Below, one piece after another: positions 17,256 through 25,372 of a DNA stretch of 64,000 nt. The translations under genes and the position numbers were made by a program. Numbering within the stretch: the stretch's first letter is position 1; every line of letters starts with the position of its first letter. The notes under the pieces were generated by a model, which was not told where the DNA came from, did no database searches, and saw only the letters and a list, made by a program, of their open reading frames with translations. Source of the stretch: FEN-1139 sp038207155 (GTDB lineage Bacteria; Myxococcota_A; Polyangia; Polyangiales; Polyangiaceae); NCBI GenBank assembly GCA_038207155.1, contig JBBRAB010000015.1, positions 45,484 to 109,483 of the forward strand, read 5' to 3'.

Positions 17256-17696
17256 TTATGGAACCTCATGAATCGGCAGGTGCAGCAGCTCGATACTGAG
17301 CGTCTGACTGAGCTCAAAGATCCGCTCATCGCGATAGAATTCACCAAACACGATGCGCGTGATGCCCGAGTTGGCGATCAGCTTAAAACAGTTAAAGCAG
17401 GGCGAGGCGGTCACGTAGATGTCGCCACCTTCGATGCGGACTCCATTGCGCGCGGCCTGCACCAGGGCGTTGGCCTCGGCATGCACCGTGCGCACGCAGT
17501 GCCCCTCCTCCATCAGATGCCCCACCTCATCGCAGTGCGGCAGGCCACGAATGCTGCCGTTGTAACCGGTGGCCAGGATGCTGCGATCCCGCACGATCAC
17601 CGCCCCCACCTGTTTGCGGTCGCAGGTCGCGCGAGACGCGATGACCCGAGCGATCGCCATGAAGTATTGATCCCAAGTAGCGCGGGGAGTGCTCAT
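17256..17696 (-). CDS. Deoxycytidylate deaminase (dCMP deaminase / ComEB family)
   Basis: 146 residues. Zinc-dependent deaminase converting dCMP to dUMP for thymidylate synthesis. The active site is complete: TVHAEANAL (His ligand and catalytic Glu) and SPCFNCFK (two Cys ligands). A second Cys/His set in the N-terminal half (ATCDRKQVG, LPHCDEVGH, EGHCVRT) is typical of dCMP deaminases, where it binds a structural zinc. ATG 17696. It is first in a two-gene unit with ddl and divergent from the next gene. Confidence 0.92.
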   Translation of the reverse strand: MSTPRATWDQYFMAIARVIASRATCDRKQVGAVIVRDRSILATGYNGSIRGLPHCDEVGHLMEEGHCVRTVHAEANALVQAARNGVRIEGGDIYVTASPCFNCFKLIANSGITRIVFGEFYRDERIFELSQTLSIELLHLPIHEVP

Positions 17697-17811
17697 GACA
17701 GAGACGGGCTATAGCGCGTCTCGCCGAGAAAACCGTGATTCTCGCCTCTCGGCCTCGCGGCCACTGCGCAGGCGGCTTGACCCGGCCGTTTGGTCGTGGC
17801 TTGTTCTCGCC

Positions 17812-18429
17812 GTGGATCCAGCACGCATCAGGTGGACGACCTCCGCAATGGCCGCGGCACTCGCGCTCTGCACGAGCCTTGCCAGCGCCGCCCCCAGCGA
17901 CACGAGCCAGCGCCTCGCGGCGCTCGAGAAGGACCCGAAGATCGTCGAGCTCGCCAAAGAGCCTCTGACGCGCTGTCACACGGCGCTCGACCGAGCGCAG
18001 GCTGCCCGCGCCGCAGGCGATGCGCCGCAAGCCTTGGCGCTCGAGGCCCTGGCGGGCGACGAACTCGAGGTCGCGCAAGCCGTCATTCGCGCGGTGGCCC
18101 TTGAGGTCACCCTCGCGAGCCTGGAGCACAGGGCGCTCGACCTTGAGCGTCAAGTGACTCAGACCGAGATCCTGGTCGAAAACAGCATCGCGATGCGTGA
18201 GCGTCGCCGCCGCATGCTCGACGAACTCAAGGCGAATCGCCAGGCGGCCGCGCATCCCCCCAAGACCGCCCCTGCAGCGTCCGCCACGCCGGCACAAACC
18301 AAACCTGCTGCCAAGCCTGCTGCCAAGCCTGCACCCGATTCTGCCAAGCCTGCTGCCAAGCCTGCACCCGATTCTGCCAAGCCTGCAGCCAAACCTGCAG
18401 CCTCTTCCAAGCTCCCGGGAGCCAATTGA
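17812..18429 (+). CDS. Secreted/periplasmic coiled-coil protein with Ala-Lys-Pro tail
   Basis: 205 residues from GTG 17812; ATG 17848 is possible. An N-terminal signal peptide (RIRWTTSA then a hydrophobic stretch ending LASA-A) is followed by about 120 residues of Ala/Glu-rich helix predicted to be coiled coil, and a low-complexity tail of AKPAAKPAPDS repeats. No family recognised. Its stop overlaps the next ATG (TGATG), so it is made together with the OmpA-like lipoprotein. An envelope-spanning spacer or peptidoglycan-proximal role is inference only. Confidence 0.75.
   Translation: MDPARIRWTTSAMAAALALCTSLASAAPSDTSQRLAALEKDPKIVELAKEPLTRCHTALDRAQAARAAGDAPQALALEALAGDELEVAQAVIRAVALEVTLASLEHRALDLERQVTQTEILVENSIAMRERRRRMLDELKANRQAAAHPPKTAPAASATPAQTKPAAKPAAKPAPDSAKPAAKPAPDSAKPAAKPAASSKLPGAN
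18310..18375 (+). repeat. Two exact 33-bp tandem repeats inside a coding region
   Basis: Bases 18310-18342 and 18343-18375 are identical 33-mers, each coding for AKPAAKPAPDS, with degenerate partial copies before and after. The in-frame unit length means copy number could vary without breaking the gene. Confidence 0.95.
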
Positions 18430-19508
18430 TGCGAACCCTCGGACTTGTCTTGGCCCTCGCACTGGTGGGCTGCGCAACTTCAACTGCGCGCCCCTCGATC
18501 CTCGTGCAGCTCGAGGAGATTCACGGGCTGCCCGCAACGACGCAGTCGGGCGCGGCCGTGCCGCAGCTGCTGGCGCGCGCCGAGCAGCTGCAAGCTGATG
18601 CTGAGGCGGCGTGGAAACGCGGTGAGTCGGTCCAGGCTCAGGCGCTGGGTGAGCGCTCCCGCGCGGCCTACGCGGCGCTGCGAGAGGTCGCGCGTGCGGT
18701 CAAAGCCGAGCAGCGACTGGCGGCTGTTCAGGCCGAGCTCAGCACACTGGAAGGACGCTCCACCGCGCTCAAAGCGCGCCAGCAGAGTGTCGATGCTGAG
18801 CTCGCCGAACTTGAGCGACTCCTCGCCGTCGAGCGTGATGCCGAAGTGCTCGCGCCCGCCAGCGCGGCTAGCCCGGAGCGTGAAGCCGCGCGCCGCGATG
18901 CGGCTCGTCGTATCACGGCCCAAGCCCGGCTCTACTGCGCCGCAGCCCAGCTGCTGGGGGGCAAGACCGACAGCCTCGACACTGAGCTCGAGTCCCTGGA
19001 TACAAGCCTCGCCAAGCAGCTCGTCCCCACCCGGATCGACGCTGCCTGGAAGGCGCGCGCGAGCTGTCTCGAAGCCCTCACGATGGCTCGCCGACCCCAG
19101 CTCGCCGACCACCCTGCCACCGGGGAGTCCGACGCCCTGATGGCCACACTATCGCACGCGCACCTCGGCCCATCGCGCGATGAGCGCGGCGTCGTGGTGA
19201 CGCTCACGAGCTCGGGCAACGCGGCCAGTCGCGCTGCCAAGCGCAGTGCGCTGCTTGAGGCGCTCAGCCCCATCGTGAAGTCCTACGCCGGCGCGATGCT
19301 GGTCGTGACTCACCGCGCCCGCTCTGAAGCGGGTAAGACCGATCAGGAGCAGGCCCAGGCGCTCGCCAAAGAGCTGCTGCTGCGCGGCGCCAAGCAGGTC
19401 ACGCCCCTGGCGGTGGGAGCGCGGCTTCCATTGCTCCCGCCCGAGCGGCCCGAGTCCGCGGCGGCCAACGAGCGCACTGAGATCGTGTTCGTCACGCCGA
19501 CGCTGTAA
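18429..19508 (+). CDS. Lipoprotein with helical N domain and divergent OmpA-like C domain
   Basis: 359 residues. The signal peptide ends in lipobox LVGC (Cys15). Residues about 45-210 are long Ala/Glu/Arg helices of the DUF4398 or coiled-coil type with heptad patterns. The C-terminal 110 residues (ERGVVVTLTS ... SYAGAMLVVTHRA ... QAQALAKELLLRGA ... NERTEIVF) follow the OmpA-like peptidoglycan-binding pattern, although the usual Asp and Arg ligands are poorly conserved. The likely place is the outer membrane facing the periplasm. It is co-translated with the upstream coiled-coil protein. Confidence 0.78.
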   Translation: MRTLGLVLALALVGCATSTARPSILVQLEEIHGLPATTQSGAAVPQLLARAEQLQADAEAAWKRGESVQAQALGERSRAAYAALREVARAVKAEQRLAAVQAELSTLEGRSTALKARQQSVDAELAELERLLAVERDAEVLAPASAASPEREAARRDAARRITAQARLYCAAAQLLGGKTDSLDTELESLDTSLAKQLVPTRIDAAWKARASCLEALTMARRPQLADHPATGESDALMATLSHAHLGPSRDERGVVVTLTSSGNAASRAAKRSALLEALSPIVKSYAGAMLVVTHRARSEAGKTDQEQAQALAKELLLRGAKQVTPLAVGARLPLLPPERPESAAANERTEIVFVTPTL

Positions 19509-19531
19509 TTCGCCTTAGCCCTCGCACTGCC

Positions 19532-19561
19532 CAGCAAGCGCCCCGACCTGGACGCTTGCTG
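19532..19561 (+). terminator. Hairpin after the OmpA-like lipoprotein gene
   Basis: A perfect 9-bp stem CAGCAAGCG / CGCTTGCTG (19532-19540 with 19553-19561, 12-nt loop) lies 24 bp after the stop. No T-run follows, so termination is only plausible. Confidence 0.4.
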
Positions 19562-19644
19562 AGACGCAGCAGACTCGGCGCGCCTACACCCAGCGCACTC
19601 CGGGGAATACGGCAGGAATCACGCGCATGGAAACGTTATCATAG

Positions 19645-19695
19645 TGCCGGGGTGAGATTCCTTCACCGCCGGTGCAACTAATCCTGAGCCCGGGC
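19645..19695 (+). promoter_or_regulatory. Fragment resembling the 5' part of an FMN riboswitch
   Basis: Bases 19650-19674 read GGGTGAGATTCC-TTCACC-GCCGGTG, close to the RFN consensus GGTGAAATTCC..ACCGGCGGT, and are followed by GAGCCCGGG, similar to the AGCCCGCGAGC of the same element. The rest of the roughly 140-nt aptamer is absent before the ATG at 19717. The downstream gene has no flavin connection that I can see, so this may be a relic or a chance match. Confidence 0.22.
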
Positions 19696-19716
19696 GTCCT
19701 AACAAGAGGACCCGTC

Positions 19717-20847
19717 ATGTCCCGCGACTCATGCTTCGGTGAACGCATCCTCTGGGAGTCTGGCCCGCAGCGGATTGAAGCCCCCGCTCAGGCGGTCTTG
19801 CTGTCGCGGCTGCTGATTGCGGTCGCAGCCATCGCGCTGTCGTTCGGAGTCGCGCGTGTGTTGGCGTTTGGCTCACGGGGCCCAGCCCCGTTACTGCTCG
19901 CCTTGGCCGCCACCCTGCTCAGCCGGGCCACGCTCTGGGTGCCGCGTTGGTGGCTCTCGCAGCTGCGCTATCGGGTCACCGACGACCACGTGATCTGCAA
20001 GCGCGGACTCTGGCAGCGCAGCATCGAGCGCAACGCCATCAGCTACGCGCGCATCTCCTGGCGCAGCGACTCCCCGGGGCTCGGCACGCTTGAGCTCGTG
20101 CGGGCCTTTCCGACCGGCGCGCTGCGACGCACCCTCACCTTGCGCCTTCAAGACCTGCGCGCCCCTGATGGCGTCTGGGCGATCATTCGCGGAGCGTCCG
20201 ACGTCGCCTCGTCGAGTCCACGTCGTCTTTCAATCGGGCAGCGGCTCGATCGAGACGAGCGCGTGATTTGGGCGGCGCGGCCACGTTTCGATTCGAGCGA
20301 CGCTCTACCCATCAACCTGCGCGAGTGGGTCGCGCTCAGCGGAACGCTGATGCTCGGTGGGCTCACCGTCACGCTCGCCACTCGCGGCTGGAGCATTCTC
20401 CGACGCTTGAGTGAAGCGGGTTTCGCCCGTAGCGGTGGCACTTTTCTGCTGCTCGCGCTCGGGCTGCTGCTCACGGTGCTCGTGGTGGGCAGCATCACCT
20501 GGCAGCTCGGTCGCCAGGTCATTTTGCGCCGGCTCCGCGCGCTCCGCTCGACGAGCTACCTCATCAGCAATAAACGTGTGGTCATTCAGCGCGGAGAGGA
20601 AGAGCTCCATCTCGAGCGCTCGCACATCGTCGAGGTGATCGACTCCCGCCAGGCTGAGGGGCGTGGCACGCTCTTTCTCGTGCTCGATGGCCCGCGTTCC
20701 CGCGGATTTGCCGCTGCGGGTGCGTTTGGAGAGCCCGTCGAGTTCACTGAACTCAGTCCGGTGTTCGAGCAGCTGGACGATCCGGAGGGTGCGCAGCTCG
20801 CGCTTTCCGACAAGACGCCCCTGCCGCCCGCGTCACGCGCCGCGTGA
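19717..20847 (+). CDS. Membrane protein with two bacterial PH-like (bPH2) domains
   Basis: 376 residues from ATG 19717, with GAGGA upstream. The architecture is duplicated: a membrane-segment pair (about 35-80), then a bPH2-like domain ('YRVTDDHVICKRGLWQRS ... ISYARIS'), a second hydrophobic pair (about 205-260), and another PH-like unit ('TSYLISNKRVVIQRG ... LERSHIVEVIDSR'). This is the layout of the YdbS/YdbT family of unknown function in Gram-positives. Its role here is unknown. No operon partner: the next gene is convergent, 22 bp away. Confidence 0.75.
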   Translation: MSRDSCFGERILWESGPQRIEAPAQAVLLSRLLIAVAAIALSFGVARVLAFGSRGPAPLLLALAATLLSRATLWVPRWWLSQLRYRVTDDHVICKRGLWQRSIERNAISYARISWRSDSPGLGTLELVRAFPTGALRRTLTLRLQDLRAPDGVWAIIRGASDVASSSPRRLSIGQRLDRDERVIWAARPRFDSSDALPINLREWVALSGTLMLGGLTVTLATRGWSILRRLSEAGFARSGGTFLLLALGLLLTVLVVGSITWQLGRQVILRRLRALRSTSYLISNKRVVIQRGEEELHLERSHIVEVIDSRQAEGRGTLFLVLDGPRSRGFAAAGAFGEPVEFTELSPVFEQLDDPEGAQLALSDKTPLPPASRAA

Positions 20848-20869
20848 GCTCGACGCGCGGTCGCCACGG

Positions 20870-22048
20870 TCACCCCCGGCTTCGCGCATAGAGCACCATG
20901 TACTTCTCGAGTTGCCGCGCGGTGTACAGGCACTCGTCGTCCACGGCCAGGCCACGGATCCCGACGTCTGGCGGTGTCTCGTCGGGTTTCACCGCCTTAT
21001 AGTACTCGAGCTTTTTGGCTTGGCCGCTGGCGCGCGTCAGCTCGTAGGTCCACTCCTCCGTGCCATACGGCACGCATTGGTGAATGAACGTCACAGGTCC
21101 GCTATGCGCAATGAACGAAAACGGTGAGCTCCCGAGCTCCGAGATCCGCTTCGCATCGGCCTGAGTCTTCGAGACGCGAAACAGGCCAGTCGCGGTTTGA
21201 AAGAGCAATTGGTCGCCGTCGCTCTGCAGTCGAGTCGGGAAGGCTTTCTTGGTCGCAAGCTCGGTCACCGAGCGGTCAGTGAGCGAAATGCGTAGGACCC
21301 GTCGTCCATTCCAGTTCGTGGCGTAGATGGCCTGAGCGTCTGCCGCAAGCGAGCGGTAGTCGTCGGCAGCGCTGCTCGTATCTTCCTCTTGGGACCGCAC
21401 GCGCTCGATGCTGGCGATGGACTCGACGGGCCCGCCCTCCGTCCCGACGCGCTGCAGATGATCTGGAGGGTGCTTTGGATCACAAGCGAAGCCATAAACG
21501 TATTGGCCCTGCACTGCGATGGACCCTGAGAAGCCCTTGGCCAGTTCAACCGGCTCGCCGCCGCTGCGCGGCAGGCGATAGAGCGTCTTATTGCGGGTAA
21601 AGTACGCAGCATCCGCGGTCAATACGGGGCTCTTGGGCTCCCCCGCGCCGGTGTGGCGTCCAATCACTGTTGGCGGCGCGCCATCTCGCGGGAAGCGTCT
21701 CAAGGTTAGCCGCGCCAGCTCACGCTGATAGCCAAACGCAAAGACCCCGTCGCCCTCGGTGACCAGGTCAATCAGCTCCTCGCGAATCACCCCGATTGAA
21801 ACCAGGCCGCGTTTGCCGATTGCTTTGCAGTGAACCAGACCCGTTTTCACCGTGGTCGCGGAGGAACCCAATGCGGGTGCCGCGCCGGACGGCGGTGCTG
21901 CCGGGGCCACGGCGCTCGCAGTGGCAGCAGAGACAGACGTGGCGGCGGCGGTCGCAAAGGGCGGAGCGTGCGACGTCGATTTTGACCGTTCGCACGCCGT
22001 CAAAGCCAACAACAAAAGCAGCGAGGTGACCTCCAACTGAGCGAGCAT
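20870..22048 (-). CDS. Lipoprotein with beta-propeller-like repeats
   Basis: 392 residues from ATG 22048. The signal peptide ends in lipobox LTAC (Cys19), then an Ala/Ser/Pro linker to about residue 65. The rest consists of repeated short beta segments of the type 'AAYFTRNKTLYRLPRSGGEPVEL' and 'AIYATNWNGRRVLRISLTD', which resemble NHL/DUF5050-like propeller blades common in myxobacterial lipoproteins. Ligand unknown. The frame extends upstream to 22270, but without a signal peptide-like start. No ribosome site stands out at the chosen ATG. Confidence 0.75.
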   Translation of the reverse strand: MLAQLEVTSLLLLLALTACERSKSTSHAPPFATAAATSVSAATASAVAPAAPPSGAAPALGSSATTVKTGLVHCKAIGKRGLVSIGVIREELIDLVTEGDGVFAFGYQRELARLTLRRFPRDGAPPTVIGRHTGAGEPKSPVLTADAAYFTRNKTLYRLPRSGGEPVELAKGFSGSIAVQGQYVYGFACDPKHPPDHLQRVGTEGGPVESIASIERVRSQEEDTSSAADDYRSLAADAQAIYATNWNGRRVLRISLTDRSVTELATKKAFPTRLQSDGDQLLFQTATGLFRVSKTQADAKRISELGSSPFSFIAHSGPVTFIHQCVPYGTEEWTYELTRASGQAKKLEYYKAVKPDETPPDVGIRGLAVDDECLYTARQLEKYMVLYARSRG

Positions 22049-22260
22049 GGCGCGATGATACGCCACATCTAGCCTGCAAATCTCGAGGAATTTGCCGAAG
22101 CGAGCTTGCGACAGAACTGCTACACGCCAGCAATCCCGGAACCTGGTGCTCAGGGAAGTTGTCGCCGCGGCCGTGCTCGGCTGCCTGCACGTCGTCCAAT
22201 CCGCATGAACAGTCGGCGCCGGCGCCGGCGCCAGCGGTTTGCGCGTCCAGGATCCGAGCC

Positions 22261-22380
22261 GTGAACCCAACTACCGAAGTCGTTCAGGTTCCAGGTCCCC
22301 ACCTGCTGCTTCAAGCAAACCCCACTGAGGCCTGGCAACACATCGCGCCTTTCCTGGTCCGCGCATTTACAGCGCCGTAA
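22261..22380 (+). pseudogene. C-terminal remnant of an alpha/beta hydrolase
   Basis: Thirty-nine codons before the TAA at 22378 read VVQVPGPHLLLQANPTEAW and end IAPFLVRAF. This is the last strand-His-helix segment of alpha/beta hydrolases, where the His of GPH is the catalytic one and 'LLQ..P.E....I..FL' the final helix. Nothing upstream on this strand resembles the rest of the enzyme: the preceding bases code for low-complexity Ala/Pro. I interpret it as the tail of a deleted gene between two lipoprotein genes. Confidence 0.5.
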
Positions 22381-22395
22381 CGCTGGCTTTGGGCG

Positions 22396-23649
22396 TCAGT
22401 GACACGTGGCGTCGTAGGCCGCGCGCATGGCGTCCAGCAGCGGCTCGGTGCTCCCGACCGCGTCACCGGACAGCTCCCAGGTAAAGACGCCACCGAGTCC
22501 GCGGGTCTGAAGCGCCCAGCGCACCTTCGCATCGATCGACTCAGCGTCGTCGTAGGCGATGAGATCCGGACCGCCATCTTTGGTCAGCCACGGGACCTTG
22601 GCTGTTGAGTCCCAATGCCGTGTCCAACCATTGCCCACCAGGGGCGCAACTACCTTGTAATTGACATAGCGTGCGGTCGAACAGCTGCCGCCGCAATTGT
22701 CGCCCAGTGTCGTTGAGCCATCGTAACGATAGCCGTAAAACGGCAACCCCAGGACCACCTTGCTCGGCGCAAGCCCCCGGGCCCCAACCAGGTAGTCGAC
22801 GTAGTACTGCGCGTTGCTGCTTGGCTCCGGAGCACTGCCTGGGAAGAGCGCGGCGTTGTGACCCGAGATCCCGGCCCACCCAGCATGCTGGTCGTAAGCC
22901 ATCAGGTGGTAGTAGTCGATCATCGAGTCGATGGAGGCGTAGTCGAGCCATTGACCGTTCCAGTTGGTGCCCGTCACCGCCATCGTGAACAGCAGCGGCC
23001 GGTGCAGCTCGGCACGCAACGCAGAGATGAGCCCAGTGAATGCGCTACGATCAGCGGCATTTTTGGGGAATTCCCAATCCAAATCAACGCCGTCGTAGCC
23101 ATTGTCGGTGACGAACTTGGCAAGATTGGCGGCAAACAGCGAGCTGAGCGCCGAGGAGCCAGCGACCGTGCGAAAATTTGCATCCTGGGCAGTGCCCGCG
23201 CCTCCAAGTGAGAGCAGCACCTTGGTTCCAACCGCGTGGGCAGCGGTGATGAGCTCGGGCTCAACAAAGCCGACGGGGACGTCAAGCGAACCATCCGGCT
23301 TTGGCCAGATGAAGGCGTGGGCCACGTGAGTCAGCTTGGATAGGGGGAGCCGGTTCGAGCGGTAGCCTGGCTCCCAGTAGACGTAGTACCCGGTGATCAC
23401 CTGGTTCGCACAGGCGCCTGCAGCACCACCAGCGCCTGCGCTGCCGCCCGTACCACCCGCGGTGCCGCCGGCCCCGACAGCACCGCCGCCCCCGGCTCCA
23501 CCAGTGCGCACACCGCCGCCAGAGCCACCCGCAGCGCCCACTCCGGCAGTGCCGCCTGACCCCGCGCCAGCGGGGCTTGAGTCCGAACCGCACGCACTGA
23601 TCAACAAGGACAGCAGCATTGACGGGAGCAGGACACGACGTGCGTTCAT
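22396..23649 (-). CDS. Glycoside hydrolase family 18 lipoprotein (chitinase-like)
   Basis: 417 residues from ATG 23649. Lipobox LISAC (Cys20) precedes a 60-residue Gly/Ala/Thr linker, then a single GH18 TIM barrel from about residue 83. The SLGG motif is at 147-150 and the catalytic DGVDLDWE at 186-193 (general acid Glu193). MAYDQH and the C-terminal W (GGVFTWELSGD) complete the substrate cleft. Expected action: hydrolysis of chitin or related GlcNAc polymers at the cell surface, in keeping with a predatory or scavenging lifestyle. No chitin-binding module is attached. Confidence 0.92.
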   Translation of the reverse strand: MNARRVLLPSMLLSLLISACGSDSSPAGAGSGGTAGVGAAGGSGGGVRTGGAGGGGAVGAGGTAGGTGGSAGAGGAAGACANQVITGYYVYWEPGYRSNRLPLSKLTHVAHAFIWPKPDGSLDVPVGFVEPELITAAHAVGTKVLLSLGGAGTAQDANFRTVAGSSALSSLFAANLAKFVTDNGYDGVDLDWEFPKNAADRSAFTGLISALRAELHRPLLFTMAVTGTNWNGQWLDYASIDSMIDYYHLMAYDQHAGWAGISGHNAALFPGSAPEPSSNAQYYVDYLVGARGLAPSKVVLGLPFYGYRYDGSTTLGDNCGGSCSTARYVNYKVVAPLVGNGWTRHWDSTAKVPWLTKDGGPDLIAYDDAESIDAKVRWALQTRGLGGVFTWELSGDAVGSTEPLLDAMRAAYDATCH

Positions 23650-24080
23650 GGGCGAGCCACCTGATAGGAGGGACCGTGAAGTGTAGCTCGTGACAGTCCC
23701 GGTGAACCATCGGCGCACCAGGAACTGACGCCACCTGCCTCCGGCCGTCACGCGGCTGATCCGACGAGCGGACACGCAACGTGGTCCCGCCGGACCAGCC
23801 AAAAGAAAGCGCTCGCGATACTCCTGACTCCGAAGGATTTTCCAGACACGTGCCGTTCTGGCGGATTCAATACTCACTCTCGCTTGATGGTCTGGCCGGA
23901 GCTGGTGTGATGGTTTGTTGGTTCGGCGTGACCTCTGCAGCGCCGTCCTGCGTGGCGCCCCGCAACTCTGCGCATCGCTTCGCTTTGCTGAACCGCAGGC
24001 GACCGCACGCGCTCGGTGCAGACAACCGCGCGCCAACTCAACACTGATCCGATGTCAATCAAAGTGATGTGATCACGCCG

Positions 24081-24118
24081 GTGCGGCCAAAAAGCCCGAA
24101 AGACTTTCGGTACCGCAC
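24081..24118. promoter_or_regulatory. Dyad-symmetric element upstream of the lipid cluster
   Basis: A perfect 7-1-7 palindrome, CCGAAAG-A-CTTTCGG (24096-24110), is flanked by a second pair of arms, GTGCGG (24081-24086) and CCGCAC (24113-24118). It lies about 50 bp upstream of the -35 box. It could be an operator for the TetR protein encoded in the same operon, or a terminator-like structure; no T-run follows. Confidence 0.4.
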
Positions 24119-24166
24119 GACTGCAAACAAACTCACCGACTGCGAGTCCGCCTGCACCGGGCGCGC

Positions 24167-24195
24167 TTGACGAACACAAGCACGCTGGCTAAGGT
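24167..24195 (+). promoter_or_regulatory. Sigma-70-type promoter of the lipid cluster
   Basis: -35 box TTGACG (24167-24172), 17-bp spacer, -10 box TAAGGT (24190-24195). Start of transcription would fall near 24202, giving an 85-nt leader before ATG 24287. In this GC-rich window such a close match is rare, and its position before seven overlapping genes supports it. Confidence 0.55.
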
Positions 24196-24286
24196 TCGCT
24201 GAACTTAGATTCAGAAACTGAGTAATGCATTCAGTGTGCCTGCCGGCAGGACCGTTTGTCCCCGCTGACATAACGAGGCTAAGACC

Positions 24287-25372
24287 ATGCGAAAACGACG
24301 CGGTGCCATCATCGGTTATGGGTTCATTTCTGAGCGGGGACACGGCCCCGCCTACCAGGGCAACGCCGAGTGGGACATCGTAGCGGCAGCAGACATCTGC
24401 GGCGCGCGGCGTGAGCGCCTCGCGCAAACGTTTCCGGGCATCCATCTGTACGACGATTTTCGTGCGCTTCTGTCGGCGGAAGCGGGAAACCTCGACTTTG
24501 TCGACATCACCACGCCGCCGCACATGCATGCGCCAATTGCGCTCGCTGCGCTCGAAGCAGGTCTTCATGTTTTTTGTGAGAAGCCGATGGCCGTTCACCC
24601 CGATGAGGCAAGGGCCATGCTCGCGATGGCGGAGCGCAAGAAGCGGGTGTTGCTGCCGGTGATGAACTACAAGCATGCGCCGGTGATCCGTGCTGTCCGG
24701 CGCGCCATCGATGCGGGGCAAATCGGCTCGGTACGGCAGGTGACGCTCACGACGTTCCGCAACACGCATGCGCGCGGCGTGGACGACTGGAATCCCGACT
24801 GGCGACGCCAACGGCGATATTCCGGCGGTGGAATTGCGATGGATCACGGAAGCCACACCTTCTACCTGGCCTTCGACTGGCTTGGTTCCTACCCAAAAAC
24901 TATCAGCGCGCGCATGAGCCATCTGGGTCGTGCAGACACCGAGGACACGTTCTCGGCCACCGCAACGTTTCCGACGGGAATGGCTACCATGCACCTAACG
25001 TGGACGGCGGGTGTTCGCAAGGTCATCTATACGATTCACGGTGACAAGGGCGCCATCCGGGTCGAAGATGATGACATCGAAATTACGACACACGCCGGAC
25101 ATAGCGGCGTCGTAGCGCCGGGAGATTGGCGGGTAACGACCGAGTCGGTGCCATCGGATTGGATGGACGCCAGTCACGTCAACTGGTTTTCGTCGCTGCT
25201 CGATCAGTTTGGCCGACAAATTGACGCGCGCGATTACGTTGGCAAAGATGCAATCGACGCGCTCCGTTGTGTGGAGCTGATCGACGCCGCGTACCTCTCG
25301 GCGCGTCGCGGCTGCAAGGACGTGACCCTCGGAGAGGTTCAGCAAGATGACCGACTTTGCGAGCTCAATTAG
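24287..25372 (+). CDS. Gfo/Idh/MocA-family NAD(P)-dependent dehydrogenase
   Basis: 361 residues. The N-terminal Rossmann domain starts AIIGYGFIS and contains the EKP catalytic motif at residues 98-100 (CEKPMAVHPDEA). The C-terminal alpha/beta domain follows from about residue 130, with GGGIAMDHGSH placing the usual active-site His and Asp. Family members oxidise a hydroxyl of a sugar or cyclitol (inositol, glucose, sugar nucleotides). It is the first gene of a seven-gene overlapping operon; its end overlaps the next gene by 26 bp. Paired with the aminotransferase two genes on, the likely job is oxidising an alcohol to a ketone for amination. Substrate not determinable. Confidence 0.88.
   Translation: MRKRRGAIIGYGFISERGHGPAYQGNAEWDIVAAADICGARRERLAQTFPGIHLYDDFRALLSAEAGNLDFVDITTPPHMHAPIALAALEAGLHVFCEKPMAVHPDEARAMLAMAERKKRVLLPVMNYKHAPVIRAVRRAIDAGQIGSVRQVTLTTFRNTHARGVDDWNPDWRRQRRYSGGGIAMDHGSHTFYLAFDWLGSYPKTISARMSHLGRADTEDTFSATATFPTGMATMHLTWTAGVRKVIYTIHGDKGAIRVEDDDIEITTHAGHSGVVAPGDWRVTTESVPSDWMDASHVNWFSSLLDQFGRQIDARDYVGKDAIDALRCVELIDAAYLSARRGCKDVTLGEVQQDDRLCELN

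Larger units (their letters stand above)
23650..24286. other. 637-bp intergenic region upstream of the lipid-cluster genes
   Basis: No convincing gene is present; short frames lack family features. The region separates the GH18 gene (-) from the dehydrogenase gene (+). Its right end has a lower GC content and carries the dyad at 24081-24118 and a promoter at 24167-24195, listed separately. Confidence 0.5.

Noticed and set aside
24059..24994. Long minus-strand open frame (311 codons)
   Set aside because: Antisense to the Gfo/Idh/MocA gene, Arg/His-rich with no family features; produced by the codon bias of the real gene.
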